Source: Candidatus Oscillibacter pullicola
Lineage (GTDB): Bacteria > Bacillota > Clostridia > Oscillospirales > Oscillospiraceae
Assembly (NCBI GenBank): GCA_019118935.1
Contig: DWXY01000124.1
Span: forward strand, 1 to 64,000
DNA length: 64,000 nucleotides
Direction: 5' to 3'
Under the pieces are notes generated by a model. It made no database searches. It was not told where the DNA came from and saw nothing but the letters and a program-made list of their open reading frames with translations. The translations under genes were made by a program, and so were the position numbers. Below are positions 9,669 through 19,768 of this stretch, piece by piece; position 1 is the stretch's first letter; each line of letters begins with the position of its first letter.

Positions 9669-9842
9669 TCAGCAGCAGCCGTTGTTGCAGCCGTCGTTGC
9701 CGCAGCCGCACCCGCAGTTGCAGCCACAGCCGCAGCTATTGCCGCCGAAGGCGCTGCCGTTGCCGCAGCAGCAGCAGATCAGCACGACGATGATGATGAG
9801 CCACAGGCAGGAACAATTGTTGTTTCCGTTGTTGAAGCACAT
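9669..9842 (-). CDS. Small Cys/Gly/Asn-rich membrane-anchored protein of unknown function
   Basis: 57 aa MCFNNGNNNCSCLWLIIIVVLICCCCGNGSAFGGNSCGCGCNCGCGCGNDGCNNGCC with upstream GAGGTG ribosome-binding site. Confidence 0.7.
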   Translation of the reverse strand: MCFNNGNNNCSCLWLIIIVVLICCCCGNGSAFGGNSCGCGCNCGCGCGNDGCNNGCC

Positions 9843-9990
9843 GATTGTCACCTCGCTTTGAGACATTCTATGCGCCCGGCTTCCAAAGGGAGCCTGGCCG
9901 CTGAAAAAAATTGCAGGGAGGGGAGGATTTCTTCCCCGTCCCGGGACGTTTCCGGCGGCGCGCCGCCGGGGCGAGAAAATGGAGGTTCCT

Positions 9991-11166
9991 ATGTCTGATT
10001 ACAAAAACGGCGATACCGCCAGCTGGGACGCGTCTCAGGTGCGCCGCAGCCAAGCGGGCCACACGGGGAGGAGCCAGGGCAATCCGCCCCAGCAGCGGCG
10101 GCGCCGCAAGCGCCGCCGGATCAACCCGGTCCTGTATATCCTGTGCGTGCTGGTGGCCTCGGCCATCCTGGCAGGCGTGGGCTGGCTGCTGGCCAGCGAC
10201 CTGTGCGCCTTCAGCCGGGACATCCCCTCCACCACCAAGATCACCATCGAGGTCACCGCGGATGACGACATGGGCAGCATCGCGGAAAAGCTGCAGGACG
10301 CCGGCCTGATCCGCTACAAGTGGTTCTTCCGCCTGTTCGCGGCTTTCACCGGCGCCAGCGAAGAGGTGGGCATCGGCACCTATGAGCTGAACACCGACAT
10401 GGACTACCACGCCCTGATCGCGGGGATGCGCAGCTCCTCCGGCAACCTGAGCGCGGAGACGGTGACCGTCACCATTCCGGAGGGCTACACCGTCCGCCAG
10501 ACCATCGCCCTGCTGGCGGAGAAGGGCGTCAACACGGAGGAGGCCCTGACCGAGGCCGCCCAGACCGGCGATTTCGACTACGACTTCATCGACAACGAAT
10601 CCGAGGACCTGAGCCGGCTGGAGGGCTTCCTCTTCCCGGACACCTATGAGTTCTATGTGGGCCACAACGCCGAGGACGCCCTGGACCGGCTGATCCGCAA
10701 CTTTGTCAGCCGCATGGACGAGGAGCGGATGGCCCAGGTGGAGGAGTCCAGCTACTCCCTGCAGGAGATCATCACCATCGCCTCCCTGATCGAGGAGGAG
10801 ACCGACGGCACCGACCAGGCCAACATCGCCTCCGTCATTTACAACCGGCTGGAGGGCTCCGGCAACAAGCAGGGGACCTACGGCCTGCTGCAGATCGACG
10901 CCTCTCTGCTCTATGCGCTGCCGGACCACACGGGCCCCATCACCAGCGCGGACATGCAGACCGACTCCCCCTACAACCTGTACCAGAACGCGGGCCTGCC
11001 CCCCACGCCCATCTCCAACCCGGGCCTGGCCTCCATCGACGCGGCGCTGAACCCCAATAACACGGATTACTATTACTACGCCCTGGGCACGGACGGCAAG
11101 CACCACTTCTCCACCACCCTGGCGGAGCACAACGCGTTCGTCAACAGCAGCTCCTATGGCGGTTAA
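9991..11166 (+). CDS. mltG: Endolytic transglycosylase MltG (YceG-like)
   Basis: IPEGYTVRQTIALLAEKGV, LEGFLFPDTYEF, IASLIEEETDGTDQANIASVIYNRL, TPISNPGLASIDAALNP family motifs. Confidence 0.93.
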   Translation: MSDYKNGDTASWDASQVRRSQAGHTGRSQGNPPQQRRRRKRRRINPVLYILCVLVASAILAGVGWLLASDLCAFSRDIPSTTKITIEVTADDDMGSIAEKLQDAGLIRYKWFFRLFAAFTGASEEVGIGTYELNTDMDYHALIAGMRSSSGNLSAETVTVTIPEGYTVRQTIALLAEKGVNTEEALTEAAQTGDFDYDFIDNESEDLSRLEGFLFPDTYEFYVGHNAEDALDRLIRNFVSRMDEERMAQVEESSYSLQEIITIASLIEEETDGTDQANIASVIYNRLEGSGNKQGTYGLLQIDASLLYALPDHTGPITSADMQTDSPYNLYQNAGLPPTPISNPGLASIDAALNPNNTDYYYYALGTDGKHHFSTTLAEHNAFVNSSSYGG

Positions 11167-12385
11167 GCGGAACAAGCCGGAGCTGCTGGCTCCGGCGGGG
11201 GACATGGAGCGGCTGAAAATGGCCGTGCTCTACGGCGCGGACGCGGTGTATCTGGCGGGCACCAGCTTTGGGATGCGGGCCTTTGCGGGGAACTTCTCCG
11301 ATGAGGAGCTGCCCCAGGCGGTGGCCTTCGCCCACGACCACGGCGTCCGGGTCCACTGCACCATCAACACCATGCCGCGAAACGACGAGGCGGCCCGCCT
11401 GCCGGAGCACCTGGAGCGGCTGAACGACGCCGGGGTGGACGCCCTGATCGTGGCGGACCTGGGGGCCTTTACCATGGCGGGGAAGTACGCCCCCCGGTGT
11501 GAGCGCCACATCTCCACCCAGGCCAGCATCTGCAACTACGAGACCGCCCGGGCCTGGCACGACCTGGGCGCCAGCCGGGTGATCCTGGCCCGGGAGCTGA
11601 GTCTGGAGGAGATCCGGACCATCCGGGACAAGACCCCGGCGGACCTGGAGATCGAGGCCTTCGTCCACGGCGCCATGTGCGTCAGCTACTCGGGGCGGTG
11701 CCTGCTCTCCAACTATATGACCGGCCGGGACTCCAGCCGGGGTGCCTGCGCCCAGCCCTGCCGGTACCAGTACGCCCTGGTGGAGGAGAAGCGGCCGGGG
11801 GAGTACTTCCCGGTGTTTGAGGACGACCAGGGCACCTATATCCTGAACTCCCGGGATATGTGCATGATCGACCACCTGGGGGACCTGTGCGACGCAGGCC
11901 TCTCCAGTTTGAAGATCGAGGGCCGGGCCAAGTCCGCCTACTACGCGGCCATCGTCACCGCTGGCTACCGCCACGTGCTGGACGACGTGTGCGCCGGGCG
12001 GGACCCGGACCCCGTGTGGCGGGACGAGGTGGAGCACGTGAGCCACCGGCCTTACTCCACCGGCTTCTACTACGGCCCGCCGGGCCAGTACTACGCCACC
12101 TCCCGCTATGTCCGGGAGTGGCAGGTGGCCGCGGTGGTGACGGACTGCGACAGCGCCGGACACGCCGTGCTGTCCCTGCGGAACAAGTTCCGGGCCGGGG
12201 ACACGGTGGAGATCGCGGGCCCGGACCTGCGGCCCTTCTCCATGACCGTGCCGGAGATGCGGGACGAGGCGGGGGCGCCTCTGGAGGAGCCCCGCACCCC
12301 ACAGATGAAATTCTATATGGACCTTCCCCGGCCGGTGCCGCCCTTTTCCCTGGTGCGCCGCGGGGTGGACCTGTCAGCCAAATGA
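11156..12385 (+). CDS. Peptidase U32 family protein
   Basis: KPELLAPAGDMERLKMAVLYGADAVYLAG, EAFVHGAMCVSYSGRCLLSNYMTGRDSSRGACAQPCRY, LSSLKIEGRAKS. Confidence 0.93.
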   Translation: MAVKRNKPELLAPAGDMERLKMAVLYGADAVYLAGTSFGMRAFAGNFSDEELPQAVAFAHDHGVRVHCTINTMPRNDEAARLPEHLERLNDAGVDALIVADLGAFTMAGKYAPRCERHISTQASICNYETARAWHDLGASRVILARELSLEEIRTIRDKTPADLEIEAFVHGAMCVSYSGRCLLSNYMTGRDSSRGACAQPCRYQYALVEEKRPGEYFPVFEDDQGTYILNSRDMCMIDHLGDLCDAGLSSLKIEGRAKSAYYAAIVTAGYRHVLDDVCAGRDPDPVWRDEVEHVSHRPYSTGFYYGPPGQYYATSRYVREWQVAAVVTDCDSAGHAVLSLRNKFRAGDTVEIAGPDLRPFSMTVPEMRDEAGAPLEEPRTPQMKFYMDLPRPVPPFSLVRRGVDLSAK

Positions 12386-12407
12386 GGAAAAACGAGGAGA
12401 GAAGACT

Positions 12408-13805
12408 ATGAACGCAGACGTTGTCATTGTTGGCGCCGGCCCCGCCGGTATCTTCACCGCCCTGGAGATGATCAAGAAGGGCAGCCGCCAGAAGATCGTC
12501 ATGGTGGAAAAGGGACAGCCGGTGGAAAAGCGCCACTGCCCCAAGGACAAGACCAAGAAGTGCGTGAACTGCAAGCCCTACTGCCACATCACCACAGGCT
12601 TCTCCGGCGCCGGCGCCTTCTCCGACGGCAAGCTCTCCCTCAGCTATGAGGTGGGCGGCGACCTGCCCACCCTGATCGGGGCGGACCTGGCCCAGGAGAC
12701 CATCGACTACGCCGACCAGATCTATCTGGAGTTCGGCGCGGATGAGCACATCGAGGGCCTGGGCCACGAGGACGAGCGGAAGGAGATCCGCCGCCGGGCC
12801 ATCCAGGCGGGACTGAAGCTGGTGGACTGCCCCATCCGCCACATGGGCACCGAGAAGGCCCAGGGCATTTACCTCGCCATCGAGCGGTACTTACAGGAAA
12901 ACGGAGTGGAGATGTACTTCGGCTATGAGTGCAGCAACCTGATCCTGGAGAACGAGGTGTGCCGCGGCGTGGCCATCTCCGACGGCAAGACCGACCTGGA
13001 GATCTACGCCAAGCACACCGTGGTGGCCACCGGCCGCCGGGGCGCCGACTGGCTGGAAAAGCTCTGCGCCGAGCACAATATCGCCCACGCCCCCGGCACC
13101 GTGGACATCGGCGTCCGGGTGGAGGTCCGCAACGAGGTCATGGAGATGGTGAACCGGGTGCTGTACGAGTCCAAGCTGGTGGGCTATCCCAAGCCCTTCA
13201 AGAACAAGGTCCGCACCTTCTGCCAGAACCCCGGCGGCTTCGTCAGCCAGGAGAACTACGACAACAACCTGGCGGTGGTGAACGGCCACTCCTACAAGGA
13301 CCTGAAGAGCGACAACACGAACCTCTCCATCCTGTGCTCCCACAACTTCTCCATCCCCTTCAACCAGCCCATCGCCTACGCCCAGAAGGTGGGTGAGCTG
13401 ACCAACATGCTGGCCAACGGCCAGATCCTGGTCCAGCGGTTCGGGGACATCCTGGACGGCAAGCGCACCTGGCAGAAGGAACTGGCCCAGTCCAATATCC
13501 GGCCCACCCTGCCGGACGCCGTGGCCGGCGACATCACCGCCGCCATGCCCTACCGGGCCATGATCAACATCATCAACTTCATCCAGGCCATGGACTATGT
13601 GGTGCCGGGCTTCGCCGCCTATGAGACGCTGCTGTACTCCCCGGAGCTGAAGTTCTACTCCAACCGGGTGAAGATGGACACCGACTTCAACACCAGCCTC
13701 CAGGGCCTCCACTGCCTGGGCGACAGCTCCGGCTGGACCCGTGGCCTCATGATGGCCTCCGTCATGGGCACCCTCATGGGCCGCAAGATCGCGGAAGAGG
13801 GCTGA
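12408..13805 (+). CDS. NAD(P)/FAD-dependent oxidoreductase
   Basis: N-terminal VIVGAGPAGIFTALEMIKKG dinucleotide fold; 465 aa; C-terminal GDSSGWTRGLMMASVMG. Confidence 0.88.
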   Translation: MNADVVIVGAGPAGIFTALEMIKKGSRQKIVMVEKGQPVEKRHCPKDKTKKCVNCKPYCHITTGFSGAGAFSDGKLSLSYEVGGDLPTLIGADLAQETIDYADQIYLEFGADEHIEGLGHEDERKEIRRRAIQAGLKLVDCPIRHMGTEKAQGIYLAIERYLQENGVEMYFGYECSNLILENEVCRGVAISDGKTDLEIYAKHTVVATGRRGADWLEKLCAEHNIAHAPGTVDIGVRVEVRNEVMEMVNRVLYESKLVGYPKPFKNKVRTFCQNPGGFVSQENYDNNLAVVNGHSYKDLKSDNTNLSILCSHNFSIPFNQPIAYAQKVGELTNMLANGQILVQRFGDILDGKRTWQKELAQSNIRPTLPDAVAGDITAAMPYRAMINIINFIQAMDYVVPGFAAYETLLYSPELKFYSNRVKMDTDFNTSLQGLHCLGDSSGWTRGLMMASVMGTLMGRKIAEEG

Positions 13806-13910
13806 CGGCCCGCGGCGGGGTATGCAGAGCGCATACTTGCCACGTCCCGGACAGTGTGATAACCTTTCTTCAAAAGGCCGCCCAGTGGAGACGCCTTTTC
13901 CACTGCGGCT

Positions 13911-14342
13911 ATGGAGAAAGGAGAGCTGTCCATAAAATACTGTACGCACTGCGGAACGGAGCTGGAAGATACTGCGGAGGTTTGCCCCAGCTGCGGCACC
14001 CCGGCCGGGCCGCAGGACAAGCCGGATACTGCCCTGAATGTGCTCTCATTCTTTATCCCGCTGGTAGGGCTGATTCTCTTCCTGGTGTATCGCGACCGCC
14101 AGTCCCGCCGGGCGAAGGCCATCGGAAAATTCGCCCTGTTCGGTGTGGGTCTGGCAGCGGCTGTGATGCTGGTGTGTGCTGGAATATTTGGAGCCGAGTG
14201 GCAACGGCAGCGGGAAATTGACGCCGCTTTGGCTGATGCAGACCGCGCCATAGAGGAAGCGGAGGATACTCGGCGTCAGATGGAAGAAGTTCAGCGCGCC
14301 ATGGACGCCGCGCGGCGGGCCATGGAGGATTATTACGGCTGA
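13911..14342 (+). CDS. Zinc-ribbon domain membrane protein
   Basis: YCTHCGTELEDTAEVCPSCGTPAG zinc ribbon followed by two TM segments and coiled coil. Confidence 0.75.
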   Translation: MEKGELSIKYCTHCGTELEDTAEVCPSCGTPAGPQDKPDTALNVLSFFIPLVGLILFLVYRDRQSRRAKAIGKFALFGVGLAAAVMLVCAGIFGAEWQRQREIDAALADADRAIEEAEDTRRQMEEVQRAMDAARRAMEDYYG

Positions 14343-14388
14343 GGCCGTACGGACAGCAGGCCCCCGGAAGAGCCTGCGGAAAACAGCC

Positions 14389-14424
14389 GGGACAGCAGGG
14401 ATGCTCCGTCATGCCTGCTGTCCC
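14389..14424 (+). other. RNA hairpin upstream of ABC-F gene (possible terminator/attenuator)
   Basis: GGGACAGCAGG-GATGCTCCGTCATG-CCTGCTGTCCC, 11-bp stem; weak U-tract. Confidence 0.45.
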
Positions 14425-14459
14425 TCATCTTGAGAAAAAGAGGAAAAAGGAAGGAACCC

Positions 14460-16085
14460 ATGATCACAGTCAACGACGTCAGTCTCAATTTCAGCGGACA
14501 GACCCTGTTCAAGCACGTGGACCTGAAGTTCACCCCCGGCAACTGCTACGGCATCATCGGCGCCAACGGCGCGGGGAAGACCACCTTCCTGCGGATCCTC
14601 TCCGGCGACCTGGAGCCCACCACCGGCGAGGTGGTGATCTCCAAGGACCAGCGGATGAGCGTTCTGAAGCAGGACCACTTCCAGTACGACCAGTATACCG
14701 TGCTGGACACGGTCATCATGGGCAACCAGCGGCTCTATGACATCATGAAGGAGAAGGACGCCCTCTACGCCAAGGAGGACTTCACCGACGCCGACGGCGT
14801 GAAGGCCAGCGAGCTGGAGGCGGAGTTCGCCGACATGGACGGCTGGGAGGCGGAGAGCGACGTGAGCCGCCTGATCCAGGGCCTGGGATTGTCCGAGGAC
14901 ATCCTGTACAGCGAGATGAGCACGCTGACCGCCAAGGAGAAGGTGAAGGTCCTGCTGGCCCAGGCGCTGTTCGGCAAGCCGGACATCATTCTGCTGGACG
15001 AGCCCACCAACCACCTGGACATCCACGCTGTGGAGTGGCTGGAGGACTTCATCTTAGAGTGCGAGAGCCTCATCATCGTGGTGAGCCACGACCGCCACTT
15101 CCTGAACACCGTGTGCACCAACATCGTGGACGTGGACTACGGCGGCATCAAGATGTACGTGGGCAACTACGAGTTCTGGTACGAGTCCAGCCAGATGATG
15201 CAGCGGCTGATCCGGGACCAGAACAAGAAGAAGGAGGAGAAGATCAAGGAGCTCCAGGAGTTCGTCTCCCGCTTCTCCGCCAACAAGTCCAAGTCCAAGC
15301 AGGCCACCGCCCGCCGCAAGCTGCTGGACAAGCTGACGGTGGAGGAGATGCCCGCCTCCTCCCGCCGGTATCCCTTTGTGGGCTTCAAGATGGACCGGGA
15401 GCCGGGCAAGGAGATCCTGGCGGTGGAGGGCCTCACCAAGACCGTGGACGGCCGGAAGGTGCTGGACAACGTCAGCTTCCGGGTGAACAAGGGGGACAAG
15501 ATCGCCTTCGTGGGGGAGGACGAGATCGCCACCACCACCCTCTTCAAGATTTTGATGGAGGAGCTGGAGCCGGATGCGGGCACCTTCAAGTGGGGCACCA
15601 CCATCACCACCAGCTACTTCCCCCTGGACAACTCCGCCTTCTTCAACGACTGCGACCTGAACCTGGTGGACTGGCTGGGCCAGTACACCGCCGACAACGC
15701 GGAGGAGGGCACCGAGTCCTTTAAGCGGTCCTTCCTGGGCCGGATGCTGTTCTCCGGAGACGACGTATACAAGCCCGTCAAGGTCCTCTCCGGCGGCGAG
15801 AAGGTGCGGTGCATGCTGTCCCGGATGATGCTGTTCGGCTCCAACGCCCTGGTGCTGGACCAGCCCACCAACCACCTGGACCTGGAGTCCATCACCGCCG
15901 TGAACAACGGCCTGATCGACTTCAAGGGCGTGGTCCTGTTCGCCAGCCACGACCATGAGTTCGTCCAGACCATCGCCAACCGGGTCATGGAGTTCGTGGA
16001 CGGGAAGCTCATCGACAAGATGTGCACCTACGATGAGTATATCGCCGGGGCCCGGGAGGAGATGCTCGCCCGGCTGAAGGGCTGA
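14460..16085 (+). CDS. ABC-F family ATP-binding protein
   Basis: Two ABC domains (GANGAGKTTFLRIL, LLDEPTNHLDIHAVEWLEDF; second LSGGEKVRCMLSRMM, LDQPTNHLDLESI), no TM segments. Confidence 0.93.
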   Translation: MITVNDVSLNFSGQTLFKHVDLKFTPGNCYGIIGANGAGKTTFLRILSGDLEPTTGEVVISKDQRMSVLKQDHFQYDQYTVLDTVIMGNQRLYDIMKEKDALYAKEDFTDADGVKASELEAEFADMDGWEAESDVSRLIQGLGLSEDILYSEMSTLTAKEKVKVLLAQALFGKPDIILLDEPTNHLDIHAVEWLEDFILECESLIIVVSHDRHFLNTVCTNIVDVDYGGIKMYVGNYEFWYESSQMMQRLIRDQNKKKEEKIKELQEFVSRFSANKSKSKQATARRKLLDKLTVEEMPASSRRYPFVGFKMDREPGKEILAVEGLTKTVDGRKVLDNVSFRVNKGDKIAFVGEDEIATTTLFKILMEELEPDAGTFKWGTTITTSYFPLDNSAFFNDCDLNLVDWLGQYTADNAEEGTESFKRSFLGRMLFSGDDVYKPVKVLSGGEKVRCMLSRMMLFGSNALVLDQPTNHLDLESITAVNNGLIDFKGVVLFASHDHEFVQTIANRVMEFVDGKLIDKMCTYDEYIAGAREEMLARLKG

Positions 16086-16112
16086 GAAGCGCCAACTGTT
16101 ACCGGTTTGTAG

Positions 16113-16142
16113 TTGACATAAGATCAAACCACCCTGTAAACT
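16113..16142 (+). promoter_or_regulatory. Putative sigma-A promoter
   Basis: TTGACA-N17/18-TAAACT upstream of the 16174 CDS. Confidence 0.5.
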
Positions 16143-16170
16143 GTTTTCAGGACAGCTTACGGGGTGGTTT
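16126..16170 (+). terminator. Rho-independent terminator for ABC-F gene, overlapping promoter and ribosome-binding site of the next gene
   Basis: AAACCACCCTGTAA...TTACGGGGTGGTTTTTC inverted repeat. Confidence 0.6.
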
Positions 16171-16173
16171 TTC

Positions 16174-17397
16174 ATGGAAAAACGGCGGATTTTGGGCGTT
16201 TTGGCACTGGCAGTCATCACGGCGGTCACAGCGGGGGTGGAGTACACCAAAATGGCGGCACAGCGGCAGGAGGCGGCGGAGCACCGGGCCTTCCTGGCAG
16301 CCGCGCCCCTGGCCCAGGTGGAGGGGGAGACCCTGTCCCCCAACGGGCGGTTCCAGGTCCGGACAGCGGGAAAGAGTGAGATGTATGTCAGCGGATACGT
16401 GGTGCCGGAATTCCTGCAGATCGTGGACACGGAGACCGGTGAAATTCTCTGGCAGGACCAGGGGGCGCTCTGGCAGTCGGCGCTGTGGTCTCCGGCAAAT
16501 AATCTGGTGGCTATCGCCTATGGCGGCCGGACCTGGACCCAGGTGAAGGTCATCTCCACCGCCTGCTGGATCAGCTGGGACTTCACCCTGCCGGACGGCA
16601 GCCCCATCCCAGAGTACGAATTTCTCCCGGAGGACTGGGGCACATGGCTGGACATGGACACCCTGCTGCTGACGGTTGGCCGGGGCGGGGACGCAGGGGA
16701 GCCCCACACCTACCGCTGCACCGTGCGTACGAACCAGGACGGAACGCTGTCTGGCTCCGCTTTGGAACAGACCACGGAGGTATTGTCGGAGGACTACGAC
16801 TTCGACCACGACGGCATGCCGGAGACCACGGAGCTGGTGACGGTGCTCACCCCGGAGGCAGATTACTATCCCGCTTGGTATATCCTGCAGGTCATCCGGC
16901 AGGACGGCGTGGAGCTGTGGTCCGCCGGAGCCCATCCGTCCCATGCCGGCTGGACCAGCGTATTTGCCTGCAAGATCGATGGCGAGGACTACCTGCTGCA
17001 ATACGAGCCGGAGATGTACCAGGGCTGGGGGGAGTATGCCTACCGGCTGTTCCATCCCTACATCATTTCCCCCGCCAGCAATGAGCCGGCAGAACAGGTC
17101 CTGCGGGAGGGCGCCGTGACCTGGGACCTCAATTTCGGCAGAGAGGGGCACCATCTCAACGCTGCCGCCCTGGCGGATTTCCTGGAGGAAGTCCACGGCT
17201 ATCTGGACCAGAGCACTCTGCTGCTCTCCACGGAAGGCGGAGAAGTCCGCACCGGCGGCAGCGGGGCGGACTTCCGGTCAGACATGGACTTCTGGGACGA
17301 CCTCTGTCCCTATGATGAAGCCCTTTCTCTCCAGGAAAATCTGGAGAACTTGGAGCGGTCCTGGACAGCGGCCCAACAGGCGCTGGAAATCACATAA
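16174..17397 (+). CDS. Hypothetical membrane-anchored/extracytoplasmic protein
   Basis: 407 aa, N-terminal TM (RILGVLALAVITAVTAGV), DFDHDGMPETTELV repeat-like acidic motif; no family recognised. Confidence 0.7.
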   Translation: MEKRRILGVLALAVITAVTAGVEYTKMAAQRQEAAEHRAFLAAAPLAQVEGETLSPNGRFQVRTAGKSEMYVSGYVVPEFLQIVDTETGEILWQDQGALWQSALWSPANNLVAIAYGGRTWTQVKVISTACWISWDFTLPDGSPIPEYEFLPEDWGTWLDMDTLLLTVGRGGDAGEPHTYRCTVRTNQDGTLSGSALEQTTEVLSEDYDFDHDGMPETTELVTVLTPEADYYPAWYILQVIRQDGVELWSAGAHPSHAGWTSVFACKIDGEDYLLQYEPEMYQGWGEYAYRLFHPYIISPASNEPAEQVLREGAVTWDLNFGREGHHLNAAALADFLEEVHGYLDQSTLLLSTEGGEVRTGGSGADFRSDMDFWDDLCPYDEALSLQENLENLERSWTAAQQALEIT

Positions 17398-17429
17398 ACG
17401 GCGGGGCGGGAAAATTCCCGCCCCGCTGT

Positions 17430-18335
17430 TCAGGTACCTGCCGGAGCCAGCCCCCGCCGCTCCAGCGCCGCCTTGATTTTCTCCAGCCCCGCCTCGGTGG
17501 GGTCGCACAACGGCAGGCGCAGGGGGCCCACATCCCAGCCCAGCAGATTCATGGCCGTCTTGACGGGGATGGGATTCACGTCGCAGAACATGGCGTCGCA
17601 GAAATCCTTCAGCTCCAGCTGCAGCTTTCCGGCGGCGGCGAAGTCGTTCCGCAGGCACAGCTCCGTCAGCCGGTGCATCTCCGCCGGGAGGACGTTGGCC
17701 ACCACGGAGATGACGCCCTTGCCCCCCAGCATACAGATGGCCGCCGTCTCGTCGTCGTTGCCGGACCAGATGGTGAAGTCCTCCGGGCACAGGTTCCGGG
17801 TCTTCTGGATGTTGGAGAAGTTGCCCCCCGCCTCCTTGACGCCGTTGATATTGGGGTGCTTGGCAAGCTCCGCATATGTCTCCGGGGCAATGGTGACCCC
17901 GGTGCGGGAGGGCACGTCGTACAGGATCAGCGGCACATCCACGCCGTCGGCGATCACCTGGAAGTGGCGGATGAGGCCGGACTGGCTGGCCTTGTTGTAG
18001 TAGGGCGTCACCAGCAGCAATCCGTCGGCCCCGGCCCGCTCCGCATCCCTGGACAGGGCCAGGGCGTTCTCCGTGGAGTTGGAGCCGGTGCCGGCGATCA
18101 CCGGCAGCCGCCCGTCCACATGGTCCACGCAGAACTCGATGGTCCGCATCCGCTCCCGGTAGCTCATGGTGCTGGCCTCGCCGGTGGTGCCGCAGACGAT
18201 GATGGCGTCGGTGCCGTTTTTCATTTGAAAGTCCAGCAGCTTCCCCAGGGTGGGGAGGTCCACGGTCTCTTTGGTAAAGGGCGTGACGATGGCCACACCG
18301 GACCCGGTGAAGAGAGGCTTTTTCAATGCATGCAC
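17430..18335 (-). CDS. dapA: 4-hydroxy-tetrahydrodipicolinate synthase
   Basis: LFTGSGVAIVTPFTKETVDLPTLGKLLDFQMKNGTDAIIVCGTTGEASTMSYRER; LVTPYYNKASQSGLIRHF. Start GTG 18335 or TTG 18326. Confidence 0.95.
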   Translation of the reverse strand: MHALKKPLFTGSGVAIVTPFTKETVDLPTLGKLLDFQMKNGTDAIIVCGTTGEASTMSYRERMRTIEFCVDHVDGRLPVIAGTGSNSTENALALSRDAERAGADGLLLVTPYYNKASQSGLIRHFQVIADGVDVPLILYDVPSRTGVTIAPETYAELAKHPNINGVKEAGGNFSNIQKTRNLCPEDFTIWSGNDDETAAICMLGGKGVISVVANVLPAEMHRLTELCLRNDFAAAGKLQLELKDFCDAMFCDVNPIPVKTAMNLLGWDVGPLRLPLCDPTEAGLEKIKAALERRGLAPAGT

Positions 18336-18355
18336 GCTCCTTTTTGAAAGAGTGG

Positions 18356-18436
18356 GGATCAGATAAGAGTTAAGAGTTAAGAGATAACCGGTCAAGGCAA
18401 ATATCTTTTCTCTTTTCACTTTTATCTTTTATCTCA
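18356..18436. repeat. AT-rich quasi-palindromic intergenic repeat, copy 1
   Basis: AGATAAGAGTTAAGAGTTAAGAGATAA...TTTTCTCTTTTCACTTTTATCTTTTATCTC; related copy at 30316-30405. Confidence 0.6.
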
Positions 18437-18489
18437 AAAAAGACGGCCCGCCCATCCGGCAAGCCGTCTCTTTTGTAGATCTGTCTGCT

Positions 18490-19575
18490 TTAGTCCATGT
18501 AGCCCTTGGCGCACAGCAGCTCCGCCAGGAGCACCGCGCCGCCCGCCGCGCCCCGCAGGGTGTTGTGGGAGAGGCACACGAACTTGTAGTCGTACTGGGT
18601 GTCCGGCCGCAGGCGGCCCACGGACACGGCCATGCCGTGCTCCAGATTCCGGTCCAGCCGGGTCTGGGGCCGGTCCGGCTCCTCGAAATAGTGGAGGAAC
18701 TGCTTGGGGGCGGAGGGGAGTTCCAGCTCCTGGGGCACGCCCCGGAAGGCGGCCCAGTCCGCCTTGATCTGCTCCATGGAGGGGGCCTTGCCATCGGCAA
18801 ACTTCATGAACACGGCGGCCATGTGGCCGTCCTGGCAGGCCACCCGGAAGCACTGGGCGGTGATGGAGGGGCCGTCGGCCTTGACGATCTTGCCGTCCTC
18901 CACGCGGCCCCACAGCTTCAGGGGCTCCTGCTCGCTCTTCTCCTCCTCGCCGCCGATGTAGGGGATGCAGTTGTCCACCATCTCCGGCCAGCGCTGGAAG
19001 GTCTTGCCGGCGCCGGAGATGGCCTGATAGGTGCACACCAGGATTTTGTCCAGGCCGTACTTCTTCAGGGGGTGCAGGGCCGGGACGTAGCTCTGGAGAG
19101 AGCAGTTGCTCTTCACGGCGATGAAGCCCCGCTTCGTGCCCAGGCGCTTGCGCTGGGCCTCGATCACCGCCAGATGGTCTGCGTTGATCTCCGGCACTAC
19201 CATGGGTACATCGTCGGTCCATCGGTGGGCGGAGTTGTTGGAGACGATGGGGCACTCCAGCCTGGCGTATTTCTCCTCCAGGGCCCGGATCTCCTCTTTC
19301 TTCATGTCCACGGCGCAGAAGCAGAAATCCACCATGGAGGCGAGCCGCTCTGCGTCCTGCTCCGCGTCCAGGACCACCAGATTTTTGGCCTCCTCCGGCA
19401 TGGGGACGTCCAGGGCCCAGCGGCCCGCAACCGCCTCGGCGTAGGGTTTGCCGGCGCTGCGCGAACTGGCGGCGATGGCCGTCAGCTGAAACCAGGGGTG
19501 ATTTTCCATCAGCGTGATGAAGCGCTGGCCCACCATGCCGGTGCCGCCGATGATTCCGACTTTGTACTGTTTCAT
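18490..19575 (-). CDS. asd: Aspartate-semialdehyde dehydrogenase
   Basis: MKQYKVGIIGGTGMVGQRFITLMENHPWF; VKSNCSLQSYVPAL active-site Cys; ISGAGKTFQRWPEM. Followed on minus strand by dapA. Confidence 0.95.
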   Translation of the reverse strand: MKQYKVGIIGGTGMVGQRFITLMENHPWFQLTAIAASSRSAGKPYAEAVAGRWALDVPMPEEAKNLVVLDAEQDAERLASMVDFCFCAVDMKKEEIRALEEKYARLECPIVSNNSAHRWTDDVPMVVPEINADHLAVIEAQRKRLGTKRGFIAVKSNCSLQSYVPALHPLKKYGLDKILVCTYQAISGAGKTFQRWPEMVDNCIPYIGGEEEKSEQEPLKLWGRVEDGKIVKADGPSITAQCFRVACQDGHMAAVFMKFADGKAPSMEQIKADWAAFRGVPQELELPSAPKQFLHYFEEPDRPQTRLDRNLEHGMAVSVGRLRPDTQYDYKFVCLSHNTLRGAAGGAVLLAELLCAKGYMD

Positions 19576-19768
19576 AGTATGTGCCTCCTGCTCCCATGTT
19601 GCGGCGGAAAAACGCGATGCCTTCCGTCGATTTTGGTTGAATATGGCGCCGGAATGTACTATAATGATCCATATTGATGTAGAAAGCCTGTACTTCCAGC
19701 ACGGACATTTGTACATATATTAGCATACTTCCGCGATTCCGTCAAGGTGCATGGCTTGGGGAGGTTCC

